A stretch of 29,580 nt of DNA. Origin: Pavlovales sp. CCMP2436. Its lineage: Eukaryota; Haptophyta; Pavlovophyceae; Pavlovales. Both the position numbers and the translations under genes were made by a program. The notes under the pieces are model-generated. The model ran no database searches and had not been told where the DNA came from. It worked only from the letters and a program-made list of their open reading frames with translations. Within the stretch, counting starts at the first letter, position 1. Each line of letters begins with the position of its first letter. The DNA lies in contig MU631823.1 in the NCBI GenBank assembly GCA_026770615.1, positions 43,807 through 73,386 on the forward strand. Direction: 5' to 3'. Shown piece by piece: positions 14,775-22,746 of the stretch.

Positions 14775-17351
14775 TCACTCCTCCTCCCCCTCCTCCTCCT
14801 CCTCGCCTTCATCGCCTTCAAAGGCTCCATCGCCTTCAAAGGCTCCATAGCCTCCATCGCCTTCTTCATCGCCTTCATCGCCTTCATCTTCATCGCTGTC
14901 GTCCGCGAACATCGGGGGTGGGCAAGGGAAATTGGAGCGGGGGGTTGCTACCCTTGGCCTTGGTGGCCCTTGTCCCTGACCTCGCTCTTGACCTTGCTCT
15001 TTCGAAATATCGATGACAACGCATTCAACACCGAGCTCCGCGTAGTACTCCAATTTCTCTTTACTCGGTGGAGAAGTCACCACCACTTCGATCAACTTGA
15101 CCAGCTTCATTTCTCCGTCTTCACCGATATTAAACACGGCCAGGTCGGCGATGTAGCGGCCGTCCCCCACGGGGTACTCCTCTATGGCTCCGAGGCCTGC
15201 CGCTCGTGCAAGCCCGAACTGCCGAGCCTTCTCCGTTCTGTGTTCCAAACCCTCACCCATGTACCGCGTTTGCTTGGCACACATAACAATAGCGAGCTGC
15301 TCAAGAGTCCGAACGCGACTGACGGCCACGTACAGCATCCGAACATCCCATATCATATTCATGTCTAGGTGGAGCTTACCGCCTTCGAACGTAATACCCT
15401 GGAAGCTATGAATGGTCGATGACGGTGAAAAAGTAATCCCGTCCCCTATGTGGGATGTGATATCCACCCCGCCGAAAGTTGGTGCTATCTTGTCCGCCCG
15501 GAAGCGTGCGCCATTGACCAGCACGGTCCCGCGAATCGTTTTTGTGCACTTCCACTCGACATCGCCAGACCCACCACCATGGTCAGCCAGCTCACGCGCG
15601 TATTCGAGAGCCACTGAGCTGTACGCTGTGAGCGGCCACAAGTCGACCTCTACCTCTCCCTCGACCCCTATATCGGCCCCTATCACGATCCCGCCATCGC
15701 GCCCCCCATCGCGCCCGCCGCCCTTGGGCTTGGTGTGCCTTTGCACGTAGAGCTCCCGCTTGGCCTTGCTGATGAAATTTACATCTTCGAGCGTCTCGGC
15801 TGTCATGCATGTGCACTTCTCTATTGCCGTATGACCGCAGTGAGGGCAGACGCGTGTTGCAGCGAGGATTATGTCTCCCCGTTGCAGCTCTTCGCACACC
15901 TTGTAGACCGAGCTGTGCTGCTCCTCTGGTATCGCATTGCATATGAAGTCGCGTGCTTCCATGACCGCGTCGACCGGGTCCGCGCCGCCGTATCCTTTCG
16001 CAAAGAAGAGGCCGCCAGCGGTGTTTGCTATTACGTATCGCAGCGCCTCTTGAATCACCATGAGCAAAGGGTCGCTTGTTCGCTTCACGCCCTCGACGTG
16101 GTATCGGCGTAGTCCTTCGAGATTCATGCTCGCACTGTCTACTGGCTGGCACTGCATCGGGACGCTCGTTAAAGGGCAGTAGTCGCCGAGGAAGAACAAC
16201 CTGGCGCCCCATTCCCGTGCAAAGCCCTCAATTTTTTTTCTTTGTTTCTGCGTCAACATGGTGGCTTCGTCGACGATGATGTTGGCTGGCGGGCGCCTGT
16301 TTAGGTCGCGCGTACGCTCTTCGGTGAATACTCGGCCGCCAAGAAGTCGAGCATGGCACATGGTTTGCGTGAAGCCCTTTTTCAGAGCGTCAAGTCGAAG
16401 CAGGTGAGTTGGCGAGCAAAACACGGTATCAGTCAGTGAGCCGTCTAACACTGCATCCAATATAAGGGTGGTTTTTCCTGAGCCGGCCGCACCGGTTATT
16501 ATGGCCGGGAGTCCAGATGCGGCTGTAAGCGGGCCGAGAAGCTCGTTGTTCCGGGGTTTGTAATATCCATTTTTATTCTCGTAATCGGGCAGGTGAAACA
16601 CAAGGTTGACGTGGTCGACTTTCAGGTTTGACAAGGTAGGTGTGGCTGCGACGTCCGGCATAGACCCGGTGCTTTTTATGATAAATGTGGGGAGCAAAAG
16701 ACGGTTATAGTCGAGCGTTCGGTCCATCAAACAGTAGAGGCCGTCAGTTACCAGCTCGAGACATGCTGGAAGTACAAATGCCTGGCACACGGCCTGCACC
16801 CGCTGGCAAGCGGTGATATACGCATTGACATGAGCTGTTGTGTTTACTCCCCCGAGTGGATGCTCTATTTCGATCGTGTTTTCACCGATTGTTCGTATAT
16901 GAACTCGGGTTTCATCGAGGTTGGGGTCTTCTAGGGCCAGTGCGAAATATTGCTGAGCTTGCACCTCGGAACCACACATGTAAAAGCGGCTGCTAAGGCT
17001 TGTACTCATCCCTATACCCACTGCCTTGGCGTAATGGCGAATCCCGCCTTCCTTTGTATGCGATGTTTCGTCCCATATAATTGGTACGCCGTCGAAGGAG
17101 ACCATGGCCAGATGTGCCTCAAATGTATAACCACACATCAACCAAAACCGTGCCTCTGGGAATGTCAGAATTTTGGGTATTGCTGGGGGTTGGAGCTTAT
17201 AAAACCCCCGATCGTCGATTTCGTAGCTTCGTGCAATTTTGGTTGTGTACACGTTTTTGAGTGTCTCTTGTATTTTGTCGGCTGTAATGTAATCCACATT
17301 GAGATCGGGGGTTACGCTAAGCAAGTATTCTATTATTTTTTCCGAGCACAC
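14775..17351 (-). CDS. TVpol palm end + SF1 helicase + CoiA-like nuclease domain (downstream part of a TAG-split gene)
   Basis: In one frame with the upstream ORF (17403-19334), separated only by TAG at 17403-17405. Counting from 17351, residues 1-210 carry the rest of a transposon-virus polymerase: NTTAHVNAYITACQRVQAVC (170-189) and LELVTDGLYC (198-207), the latter the TVpol equivalent of motif C. A superfamily 1 (RecD/Pif1-like) helicase follows: Walker A GAAGSGKTT 287-295, DEAT 361-364, GDYCPLTSVP 389-398, STIHSFQG 645-652 and YVAVSRVRT 674-682. Inserted is a Cys cluster (C502, C505, C513, C515). Residues 729-782 (YIADLAVF, KLIEVVVTSPPSKEKLEYY) resemble the CoiA-type endonuclease fold with D736 and E755. 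The acidic tail (816-858) is repeat-encoded. There is no ATG near the 5' end; the first is at 17138. Confidence 0.75.
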   Translation of the reverse strand: MCSEKIIEYLLSVTPDLNVDYITADKIQETLKNVYTTKIARSYEIDDRGFYKLQPPAIPKILTFPEARFWLMCGYTFEAHLAMVSFDGVPIIWDETSHTKEGGIRHYAKAVGIGMSTSLSSRFYMCGSEVQAQQYFALALEDPNLDETRVHIRTIGENTIEIEHPLGGVNTTAHVNAYITACQRVQAVCQAFVLPACLELVTDGLYCLMDRTLDYNRLLLPTFIIKSTGSMPDVAATPTLSNLKVDHVNLVFHLPDYENKNGYYKPRNNELLGPLTAASGLPAIITGAAGSGKTTLILDAVLDGSLTDTVFCSPTHLLRLDALKKGFTQTMCHARLLGGRVFTEERTRDLNRRPPANIIVDEATMLTQKQRKKIEGFAREWGARLFFLGDYCPLTSVPMQCQPVDSASMNLEGLRRYHVEGVKRTSDPLLMVIQEALRYVIANTAGGLFFAKGYGGADPVDAVMEARDFICNAIPEEQHSSVYKVCEELQRGDIILAATRVCPHCGHTAIEKCTCMTAETLEDVNFISKAKRELYVQRHTKPKGGGRDGGRDGGIVIGADIGVEGEVEVDLWPLTAYSSVALEYARELADHGGGSGDVEWKCTKTIRGTVLVNGARFRADKIAPTFGGVDITSHIGDGITFSPSSTIHSFQGITFEGGKLHLDMNMIWDVRMLYVAVSRVRTLEQLAIVMCAKQTRYMGEGLEHRTEKARQFGLARAAGLGAIEEYPVGDGRYIADLAVFNIGEDGEMKLVKLIEVVVTSPPSKEKLEYYAELGVECVVIDISKEQGQERGQGQGPPRPRVATPRSNFPCPPPMFADDSDEDEGDEGDEEGDGGYGAFEGDGAFEGDEGEEEEEGEEE

Positions 17352-17402
17352 CGTTGTGAAGTCGACTGTGCTGGTGTTAATGGCCAGAAGCCCTTCTATT
17401 TT

Positions 17403-19334
17403 CTATGATAGCATGTCTTTCATCTCATCATAGCTCGACAGACTAAACACTTCGCTGATTTTACCAATACAGCAGCCGGGGCTGGCGAGAAAGGGGCTCA
17501 TGCAGGGATCGAACGCCCGGGTATACGCTTTCGATTGATTCACATTTATAATGTCCTCGGCGATTATACGTGGCTTCGTCTGTCGTAGTTCTACATCGTC
17601 CCCGTCTAGCTCGATCTCTCTCTCTTCTGGTTCTCCCCGAGGGAATGTATCGTACAACTCGAATCGACAGCGACCCGTTAGAAGAACCGCTTGTATGCAT
17701 GCACAGAACACAACAGGACCTATCTTGGCTGAGTTCATTATGGCTTTTTTTATTTGTGGCCTCCACTTCTCGTTTGACCACAGATTATATGGCGTCTGGA
17801 GGGCGTACACAATTCCATCTGCGCGCAGAATTCGCTGTGGGCAGCTGTGGCTGTTAGACGGGTATGTTATTAGGGTAGTATCAGTATGCTTAAGCTCTGC
17901 ATGTTTAGCTGTCATCTCCGCCACATTTAATTTGACAACTTCGCTATCAGTTGTTATAAAACCGAAAGTCGACGCAGTGAAAGCTTCGACGTGAGTTGGG
18001 GAAGTGAGTAGCATTTTTATAGGGGTTTTAATGACACCGTGTATTTTCCCGATGATGGTATTTAGGTTGTGAACGTGCAAGTAAGAGCCGAATTTGGGAT
18101 ACAGCGGCGAGATGATCGTGAGTGAGTTGGCCCCAGAGAGCTGGATAATTTCCTTCATAATGTGTAAATCTGTGTGCTTAATCCCCCCTAGAATCTGCAC
18201 CCGCTCATTCAGAACAAGCAAATCATCGGCTCTCTTGGTTATATTTTTGAACTCCTTGCTGAGGCGCTTTCTTTCTTCGGCTGATTTGGCGTCGCGAATC
18301 TCGCCGGCCTTGGGGCGGCCCTTACGCTGTACCGGCAAAAAATTCAACTCTTCTTCTATTTGATCTTTTTTTGTCGACAGACGGTTATAGAATCCGGCTA
18401 TGAGGCAATTGATAGTGGGTGCATCGGCGATATTCAGATTCGAAGCGATTGCACCACCGGTCGATGTTACAGTTGAAACTTCTTCGAATGTAATTAGGCA
18501 GTCTCTATACGTTAACATCGTTCTATCCGAGGGGGCTGGGGGATATTTTTTGTCAATTGCGTCCAGTCGAGCCGTTTCGTTCATCACTAAATCATTGTCG
18601 CGCTTTTCATCTTCCGCAGTGTAACGCAAATCTATTATGCCTTCGAGATCCTTTGGCTTATTGATTTTAACACGTGCCTGGCGGCTGAATCCGTAGGCTT
18701 TTCCTGCTTCGTCGAATTCATTCATTATAACGCTAGAAATGGTGACATCATATGTTATTCCGCTTGTTAGACTGGGTGTTTCGGATCTCTGACGATAATG
18801 TACTCTCCATAGTTTATTTTTTATGGTTTGCTGAACGACATACCTAAGGGCTCCATGGTGCTTAAAATTGATGCCACGGTCTTTGTAATCGGTATGCCCG
18901 AATAAAGTCGTGTATTTATTGTTTCGAACAGATCGCGTGCGTTCATTTTTCTTCGCATTGCGCATCATGCGATTATATATCCGCTCAAAACCTGATTCGC
19001 TGTTTGGAATGCGACGCATTGAGGGAGGATCACCGGGTTCCTCATATATGTTCCCTCTAAAAATTCTCGGAAAGTCGACCGCCACACCGTAAACTTCGAG
19101 GATAATTTCATATAGAGCGCCGATTCGCATATTTATGTTACGCATGCGAGTTGCACCGAGGTTGTACCGCCCGGACCGGAGTTGGATATCACTCGCTCGG
19201 TATGGTACCATAGTGGTCACCGCGGGAGCAGGGCCGGCAAGGCGGGACTGGGTGGGGCGGGCGCTTGGGCGAGCGCGCGAGCGGGCAGCGGCGATAAGAC
19301 GGTCGGCCTGGGCATGAGAGATAGGGCTTGGCAT
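17403..19334 (-). CDS. TVpol N-terminal and motif A region (upstream part of the polymerase-helicase gene)
   Basis: This 643-residue ORF starts MPSPISHAQADRL at an ATG preceded by a promoter-like motif (19347-19365). Most of it has no recognisable motif. Near its end, DIINVNQSKAYTRAF (594-608) fits TVpol motif A, usually D-x-N-x-A-Y-T. TVpol is a replicative polymerase family related to A-family polymerases, known from PLVs and related transposons. The ORF stops at TAG (17403-17405) between motif A and the motif C-like segment of the next ORF, and the frame continues. Together the frame is 1,520 codons. A truncated protein from this ORF alone would lack the catalytic aspartate of motif C. Confidence 0.75.
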   Translation of the reverse strand: MPSPISHAQADRLIAAARSRARPSARPTQSRLAGPAPAVTTMVPYRASDIQLRSGRYNLGATRMRNINMRIGALYEIILEVYGVAVDFPRIFRGNIYEEPGDPPSMRRIPNSESGFERIYNRMMRNAKKNERTRSVRNNKYTTLFGHTDYKDRGINFKHHGALRYVVQQTIKNKLWRVHYRQRSETPSLTSGITYDVTISSVIMNEFDEAGKAYGFSRQARVKINKPKDLEGIIDLRYTAEDEKRDNDLVMNETARLDAIDKKYPPAPSDRTMLTYRDCLITFEEVSTVTSTGGAIASNLNIADAPTINCLIAGFYNRLSTKKDQIEEELNFLPVQRKGRPKAGEIRDAKSAEERKRLSKEFKNITKRADDLLVLNERVQILGGIKHTDLHIMKEIIQLSGANSLTIISPLYPKFGSYLHVHNLNTIIGKIHGVIKTPIKMLLTSPTHVEAFTASTFGFITTDSEVVKLNVAEMTAKHAELKHTDTTLITYPSNSHSCPQRILRADGIVYALQTPYNLWSNEKWRPQIKKAIMNSAKIGPVVFCACIQAVLLTGRCRFELYDTFPRGEPEEREIELDGDDVELRQTKPRIIAEDIINVNQSKAYTRAFDPCMSPFLASPGCCIGKISEVFSLSSYDEMKDMLS

Positions 19335-19346
19335 CTCAGATAGCTG

Positions 19347-19365
19347 TGTACTCTAGCATGAGATT
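19347..19365 (-). promoter_or_regulatory. Putative PLV promoter element upstream of the polymerase-helicase
   Basis: On the minus strand it reads AATCTCATGCTAGAGTACA, 12 nt before the ATG at 19334. It keeps the ATCT box and CTAG-AGTACA part of the element seen at the capsid genes. Confidence 0.6.
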
Positions 19366-19402
19366 TTTATTCAGGATCCTTTAACGCGAGAGAATCTGAG
19401 TT

Positions 19403-19625
19403 GCCCACTTTGACTTGCTTTGTTGAATGTGCCCTATTTGGGCTCGACCGAGGATCTGAGGAGGGCTGGGAGGGCTGGGGGCTGGGGCTGGGGTGCCCCA
19501 CTTTTGACTTGCTTTGTTGAATGTGCCCTATTTGGACTCGACCGAGGATCTGGGGAGGGCTAGGAGGGCTGGTGAGGGCTGGTGAGGGCTGGGTGCCCCA
19601 CTTTGACTTGCTTTGTTGAATGTGC
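19403..19625. repeat. About 92-100 bp tandem repeat between polymerase and zinc-finger genes
   Basis: GCCC(C)ACTTTGACTTGCTTTG begins at 19403, 19495 and 19595, giving two and a partial third unit of unequal length. The conserved half is ACTTGCTTTGTTGAATGTGC plus CCTATTTGG and CTCGACCGAGGATCTG. The variable half is a run of GAGGGCTGG-type units. No gene is present on either strand. Its place behind the zinc-finger gene and before the polymerase gene suggests a regulatory or replication role, or simple slippage. Confidence 0.85.
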
Positions 19626-19643
19626 CCTATTGGAGCTCTGTGC

Positions 19644-19922
19644 TCAGTCGTAAGCTTCGTCGAGCAAATCGAGGGCTTCATTTAATCCAATTCTGCTATC
19701 ATGAGAAATGCGGTGCCGTATCGACCTTACACGGGCCTGTGTCCTGTAACAGAGCGCGCATTTGTCAGTGATCGTCACCTCCTTTGTCTTGCGAAGCCGG
19801 TGATTCATCTGATTGGGCGTCTTCAACTCCGAACACCCGCTGCATGTGATCGTCGCGGGAGCTTTGTCGCCTGGTACGAAGCCGATACGTCCTCTAGATC
19901 TCATCTCGTGCCGACTACCCAT
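19644..19922 (-). CDS. Small four-cysteine zinc-finger protein
   Basis: This 92-residue basic protein has a CxxC pair at C27/C30 (CSGC) and a second at C55/C58 (CALC), spaced as in a zinc ribbon or treble-clef finger. The C-terminal half is helical and ends LNEALDLLDEAYD. Such small zinc-binding proteins are common in PLVs and could bind DNA; no family can be named. The ATG at 19922 has a promoter-like motif 10 nt upstream. It lies between the GIY-YIG gene (54 bp upstream) and the polymerase gene. Confidence 0.7.
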   Translation of the reverse strand: MGSRHEMRSRGRIGFVPGDKAPATITCSGCSELKTPNQMNHRLRKTKEVTITDKCALCYRTQARVRSIRHRISHDSRIGLNEALDLLDEAYD

Positions 19923-19931
19923 CGCGCTATA

Positions 19932-19947
19932 TGTACTGTCGAGATAT
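19932..19947 (-). promoter_or_regulatory. Putative PLV promoter element upstream of the zinc-finger gene
   Basis: On the minus strand it reads ATATCTCGACAGTACA, preceded by AATAA. The ATATCT and AGTACA halves are both exact, with a shorter spacer than at the capsid genes. Confidence 0.65.
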
Positions 19948-19976
19948 TTATTCGTCTGAGGTAGCGCGGTCTAACC

Positions 19977-20645
19977 CTAACCATAGAGCTGGTATAGCGG
20001 TTCGGGACTGCGAGCGTCTCTTAATCTCCGCGTTCCATTATCAACACCGACGACAGTGGCTCCACCTCCGCGTCCGATCACCTGCACCTTCCCAACCTGA
20101 CGCACGTTGCGCCCCCACAGACTCCGGGTGAGCACATTAGGAATGAAGTGTAACACCCTATCCTGGTCGAGTGATGTGTTAGAGCCACCCTGCTTCAGTA
20201 TTCGTCCGGTTCCTCGCTCGAACGTGTACCATAATCCATCGACTGTTGTTCTTAATGCTGCCAGCAACTGGGCGATCGCCGCGTAGAAGTCTCCGGGTGC
20301 TCCGAGCCAGCGTCGCCATTCCTTGTCTCGAGGTGGAGTCCCCCATCCATTTTGCTCACTAGCTAGGTTGAGAACACGTGTCTCGCGGGCGCGAACGAGC
20401 GATGGCGAGACTACCAGATATCCCACCAAGTCAAAGGAGTTGCCCGGTGCAGCGTGCGGCATGTAATGGCTGTAACCATTCATCGCCCTCGAAAAAATGT
20501 TTGTTGTCAACCCAAGTTTCACGAACGGGACCTCACTCCATCCAGGCCAGATTATGTAGATTCCGCTCACCCGTTTGCCACTCACGTTTGCGTTTGCGAG
20601 TGCCCTCCCGACTTGCGTGGCGCGATCGACCGAATCTTCCACCAT
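19977..20645 (-). CDS. GIY-YIG family nuclease
   Basis: This 222-residue protein has the signatures near the N-terminus: SGIYIIWPG (27-35, the GIY strand), FVKLGLTTNIFSRAM (41-55, with KLG in place of YIG and arginine 53), then a beta strand LVGYLVVS and RARETRV with glutamate 88 as a candidate metal ligand. This layout is closest to the T5orf172/GIY-YIG nucleases found in many PLVs and giant-virus relatives. The C-terminal 120 residues look helical, then basic, and are not recognised. It is the first minus-strand gene from the right end, starting 78 bp inside the TIR. No AATATCT motif is visible upstream. Confidence 0.75.
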   Translation of the reverse strand: MVEDSVDRATQVGRALANANVSGKRVSGIYIIWPGWSEVPFVKLGLTTNIFSRAMNGYSHYMPHAAPGNSFDLVGYLVVSPSLVRARETRVLNLASEQNGWGTPPRDKEWRRWLGAPGDFYAAIAQLLAALRTTVDGLWYTFERGTGRILKQGGSNTSLDQDRVLHFIPNVLTRSLWGRNVRQVGKVQVIGRGGGATVVGVDNGTRRLRDARSPEPLYQLYG

Positions 20646-20723
20646 CCTTCCTTTTTCTTGCTAGCCACCCGGGTATTTTTCTCCGTGACAGCCCCCCGCC
20701 ACAAGCCGCGCCAGCCGCCACAA

Positions 20724-21535
20724 CCCAAAAGGAGTCATATTTGAGAGAGCGGGATTCTCGTCGCTCGATCATATTTGAAGACCTTTACACTAGGCAAACT
20801 CATGCGAAAAATCATTTCTGATCGCGTGTATCGCTACGATGCGCATATGACGACCTGCATTTTTTCTAACTCGATCTTGCTAGACCCCAAGTCGGCCGCA
20901 CCTTACCCACATCGGCTACGTCGTCGCACAAGCCGCACATCGCGACATCGGCTACGAAGCACACACCCTGCGTCGGCCTACTTGGCCGCCACAAAGCCGC
21001 ACAAGCCGCCGTGGGCCACGTAAAAGTAAACCCAGCCAGCCGCCACAAGCGCGCCACTGCCCCGCTAAGCCAAACTCGTGCTTCGCGAGCGGCGGGACCC
21101 CATTTAATCGAATTTCTTCGTGACCGCACAAGCCGCCGTGGGCCACGTAAAAGTAAACCCAGCCAGCCGCCACAAGCGCACCACGCCCCGCGAAGCCAAA
21201 CTCGTGCTTCGCGAGCGGCGGGACCCCATTTAATCGAATTGCTTCGTGGCCGCCACATAGACCTGCCTAGGCCCGCCCCCCTCCCCCCCCCTCTTCTTCG
21301 GTCTACCGCGATCTACCGGGATCTACCAAGATCTAACGAGAATCGACCAAGATCTACCGAGATCTACCGAGAATCGACCTAGAATTAGTGCCCGTCTACC
21401 GGGATCCACCACAACCTTAGGGATCGAACGAGATCGGCATAGCCCCGCAAGAAACCCACCGCCCAATCGAAGGGGATTCTGGTAATTTGGGAGCCGCCGC
21501 AGGCGATTAAATGGGGTCCCGGGCCTCTATGGTGG
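20724..21535 (-). repeat. Right terminal inverted repeat of the PLV
   Basis: This is the inverse of 2661-3472 position for position. Its inner part (20724 to about 21298) appears identical to the left copy. The outer part has about eight substitutions, for example ACCGAAGAAG versus AGCCAAGAAG and TCTCGTTAG versus TCTCGGTAG. It contains the mirrored 126-bp duplication (20988-21239) and short-unit array. Outside 21535 homology stops. Confidence 0.95.
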
Positions 21536-21981
21536 TCGCTGGGTTGAGCGATCACGTCAACAGGATGGCAGCAGGACGTTCGCAGCCTCAGCCTCAGCAG
21601 GAAGCAGCAGGATATCTGCAGGCCGAGCTCTGGCGAGGAGCGCGACTTCGACATGACGTTCCCAAAAAAAATGTGAATATAAAAATCGGTCTCATACAGA
21701 ACTCGATCTGAGTTTGTGTGTTATTTGAGGGTCGTGCAACACACTTAAGCGGGCTAAGTCCTAAATGGCACACTGAATCTTTTGTTCACCCACAGATTCG
21801 CAGATTCGCAGACTCGCTGCTATGACGGAGCTTGCTGCACATGAAAGCAAAATGTAAGCTTCTTTCTTTCGTTAAAAAGAATCTCTGTTTTTTTTTGGTT
21901 TGTTTGGATTAAATTTATCTTTGAAAAAAAGTATAAACAAAAAACGAACACGCAAACTTCGACACGAGGTTCGACTTATGC
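21536..21981. other. Right flank immediately outside the element
   Basis: No supported gene. It has a CAGCAG/CCTCAG-rich stretch (21565-21625) that is open on the plus strand but has no recognisable product, followed by AT-rich sequence with T- and A-tracts. Confidence 0.5.
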
Positions 21982-22120
21982 CCACATAGCTATGCGCTAC
22001 CTTCTCATTTAATCCTCCCCCGCCATTTCTCTTTCTGTCTCTCTGCCTTTCACCCTGACCCCCCCCTCCCCCCGCGCGCACACACCCCACCCCACAATGT
22101 AAACGGCAACCGCGCGCGCT
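21982..22120 (+). repeat. Direct repeat, right member
   Basis: This is the partner of 1837-1978, in the same orientation, with scattered substitutions and different C-tract lengths. After the shared block the sequences diverge at once (CGCCGCC here, AAGATAAA on the left). Confidence 0.8.
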
Positions 22121-22170
22121 CGCCGCCCCGGTTGTGTGTGACGCAGCAGGCGCACGATAAAGGGGACGAA

Positions 22171-22255
22171 AATGCGCGTGCGTGTGTGCGTGTGTGTGTG
22201 TGTGCTTTGCGTGTGTATTTGCGTTCGTGCATGCGTGCGTGTGTGTTTTGCGTGT
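22171..22255 (+). repeat. GT-rich microsatellite
   Basis: Interrupted (GT)n/(GC)n tract with GCGTGTGT blocks. The Val/Cys-rich ORF across it is an artefact of the repeat. Confidence 0.9.
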
Positions 22256-22431
22256 GTAGACGCGATGAGAGTCAGAATATATGCTGAGTTTGGGGGGGGT
22301 GAGCCTATAGCTCCGCTACGAGTTCACCAAGACCTCAACCCTCTACCACCACCATCCCTGCTGCCAGGACTAATGTCTGGCGTCAACCAAGTCAGTGAGC
22401 GAAAATCACCTGTTGAACGATGCTGAGCCGC

Positions 22432-22622
22432 TATGTTTACTGATAGGGATTCAAGCTTGCGTCTGACTGTTCTGAATGTTGTGCTGGTCTGAGCGCTGCG
22501 TCGCCCATTGCCTGCTACGTGCCTTAGTCGACTGCGCTGGCTTGGGCGCCACCGCGATCTCCGGTAGTGTGCCCAGGCAAGGGCGTTTAGGGAGATGATC
22601 TGCTGGTTGCTGTTTGTCGTCC
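22432..22622 (+). repeat. Dispersed repeat, copy 3 (full length)
   Basis: This is the most complete plus-orientation copy. It starts TTTACTGATAGGGATTCAAG, passes through the GTCTGACTGTTCTG core and the GC-rich half, and ends GCTGGTTGCTGTTTGTCG. It is the inverse of 217-412. Confidence 0.85.
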
Positions 22623-22746
22623 GCTATGTATGTTTATATATTTATATACAAATGTTGCATGCGGCGATTGGCGCCAACGGTGTATTTTGAGACCGCGCGG
22701 CCGCTCTCACTCGCAGACGCCGCTGCACTGACGGCTCCCTGTTGCT

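Larger units (their letters stand above)
2661..21535. mobile_element. Integrated polinton-like virus (PLV), 18.9 kb, partly decayed
   Basis: The element is bounded by 812-bp terminal inverted repeats. It carries a PLV-type gene set: double jelly-roll major capsid protein, penton-like minor capsid protein, FtsK/HerA-type packaging ATPase, TVpol fused to a helicase, GIY-YIG nuclease, lipase-like protein and attachment-type proteins. Size, TIRs and gene set fit PLVs. It lacks the retroviral-type integrase, protein-primed PolB and adenovirus-type protease of classical Polintons/adintoviruses. I see no clear target-site duplication: the left flank ends TTCGCACG and the right flank begins TCGCTGGG. 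Several genes are broken, so this copy is probably not able to form virus alone. The capsid genes are intact as ORFs. Confidence 0.9.

Noticed and set aside
15592..16212. Minus-strand ORF of 206 codons inside the helicase gene
   Set aside because: It overlaps the helicase frame on the same strand in a shifted register, is Arg/His-rich and is a shadow of the helicase coding sequence.
8396..17405. A changed genetic code in the element (in-frame TGA and TAG read as amino acids)
   Set aside because: TGA, TAG and TAA each end intact genes of the same element (TGA: major capsid, lipase-like and zinc-finger genes; TAG: penton, small virion and GIY-YIG genes; TAA: 9830). Decay by point mutation is simpler. 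Local readthrough remains open.
1837..22120. LTRs of a retroelement
   Set aside because: The direct repeats lie hundreds of bases outside the viral TIRs and no reverse transcriptase or gag-pol gene lies between them.
22171..22426. Val/Cys-rich plus-strand ORF
   Set aside because: It is a translated GT-rich microsatellite.
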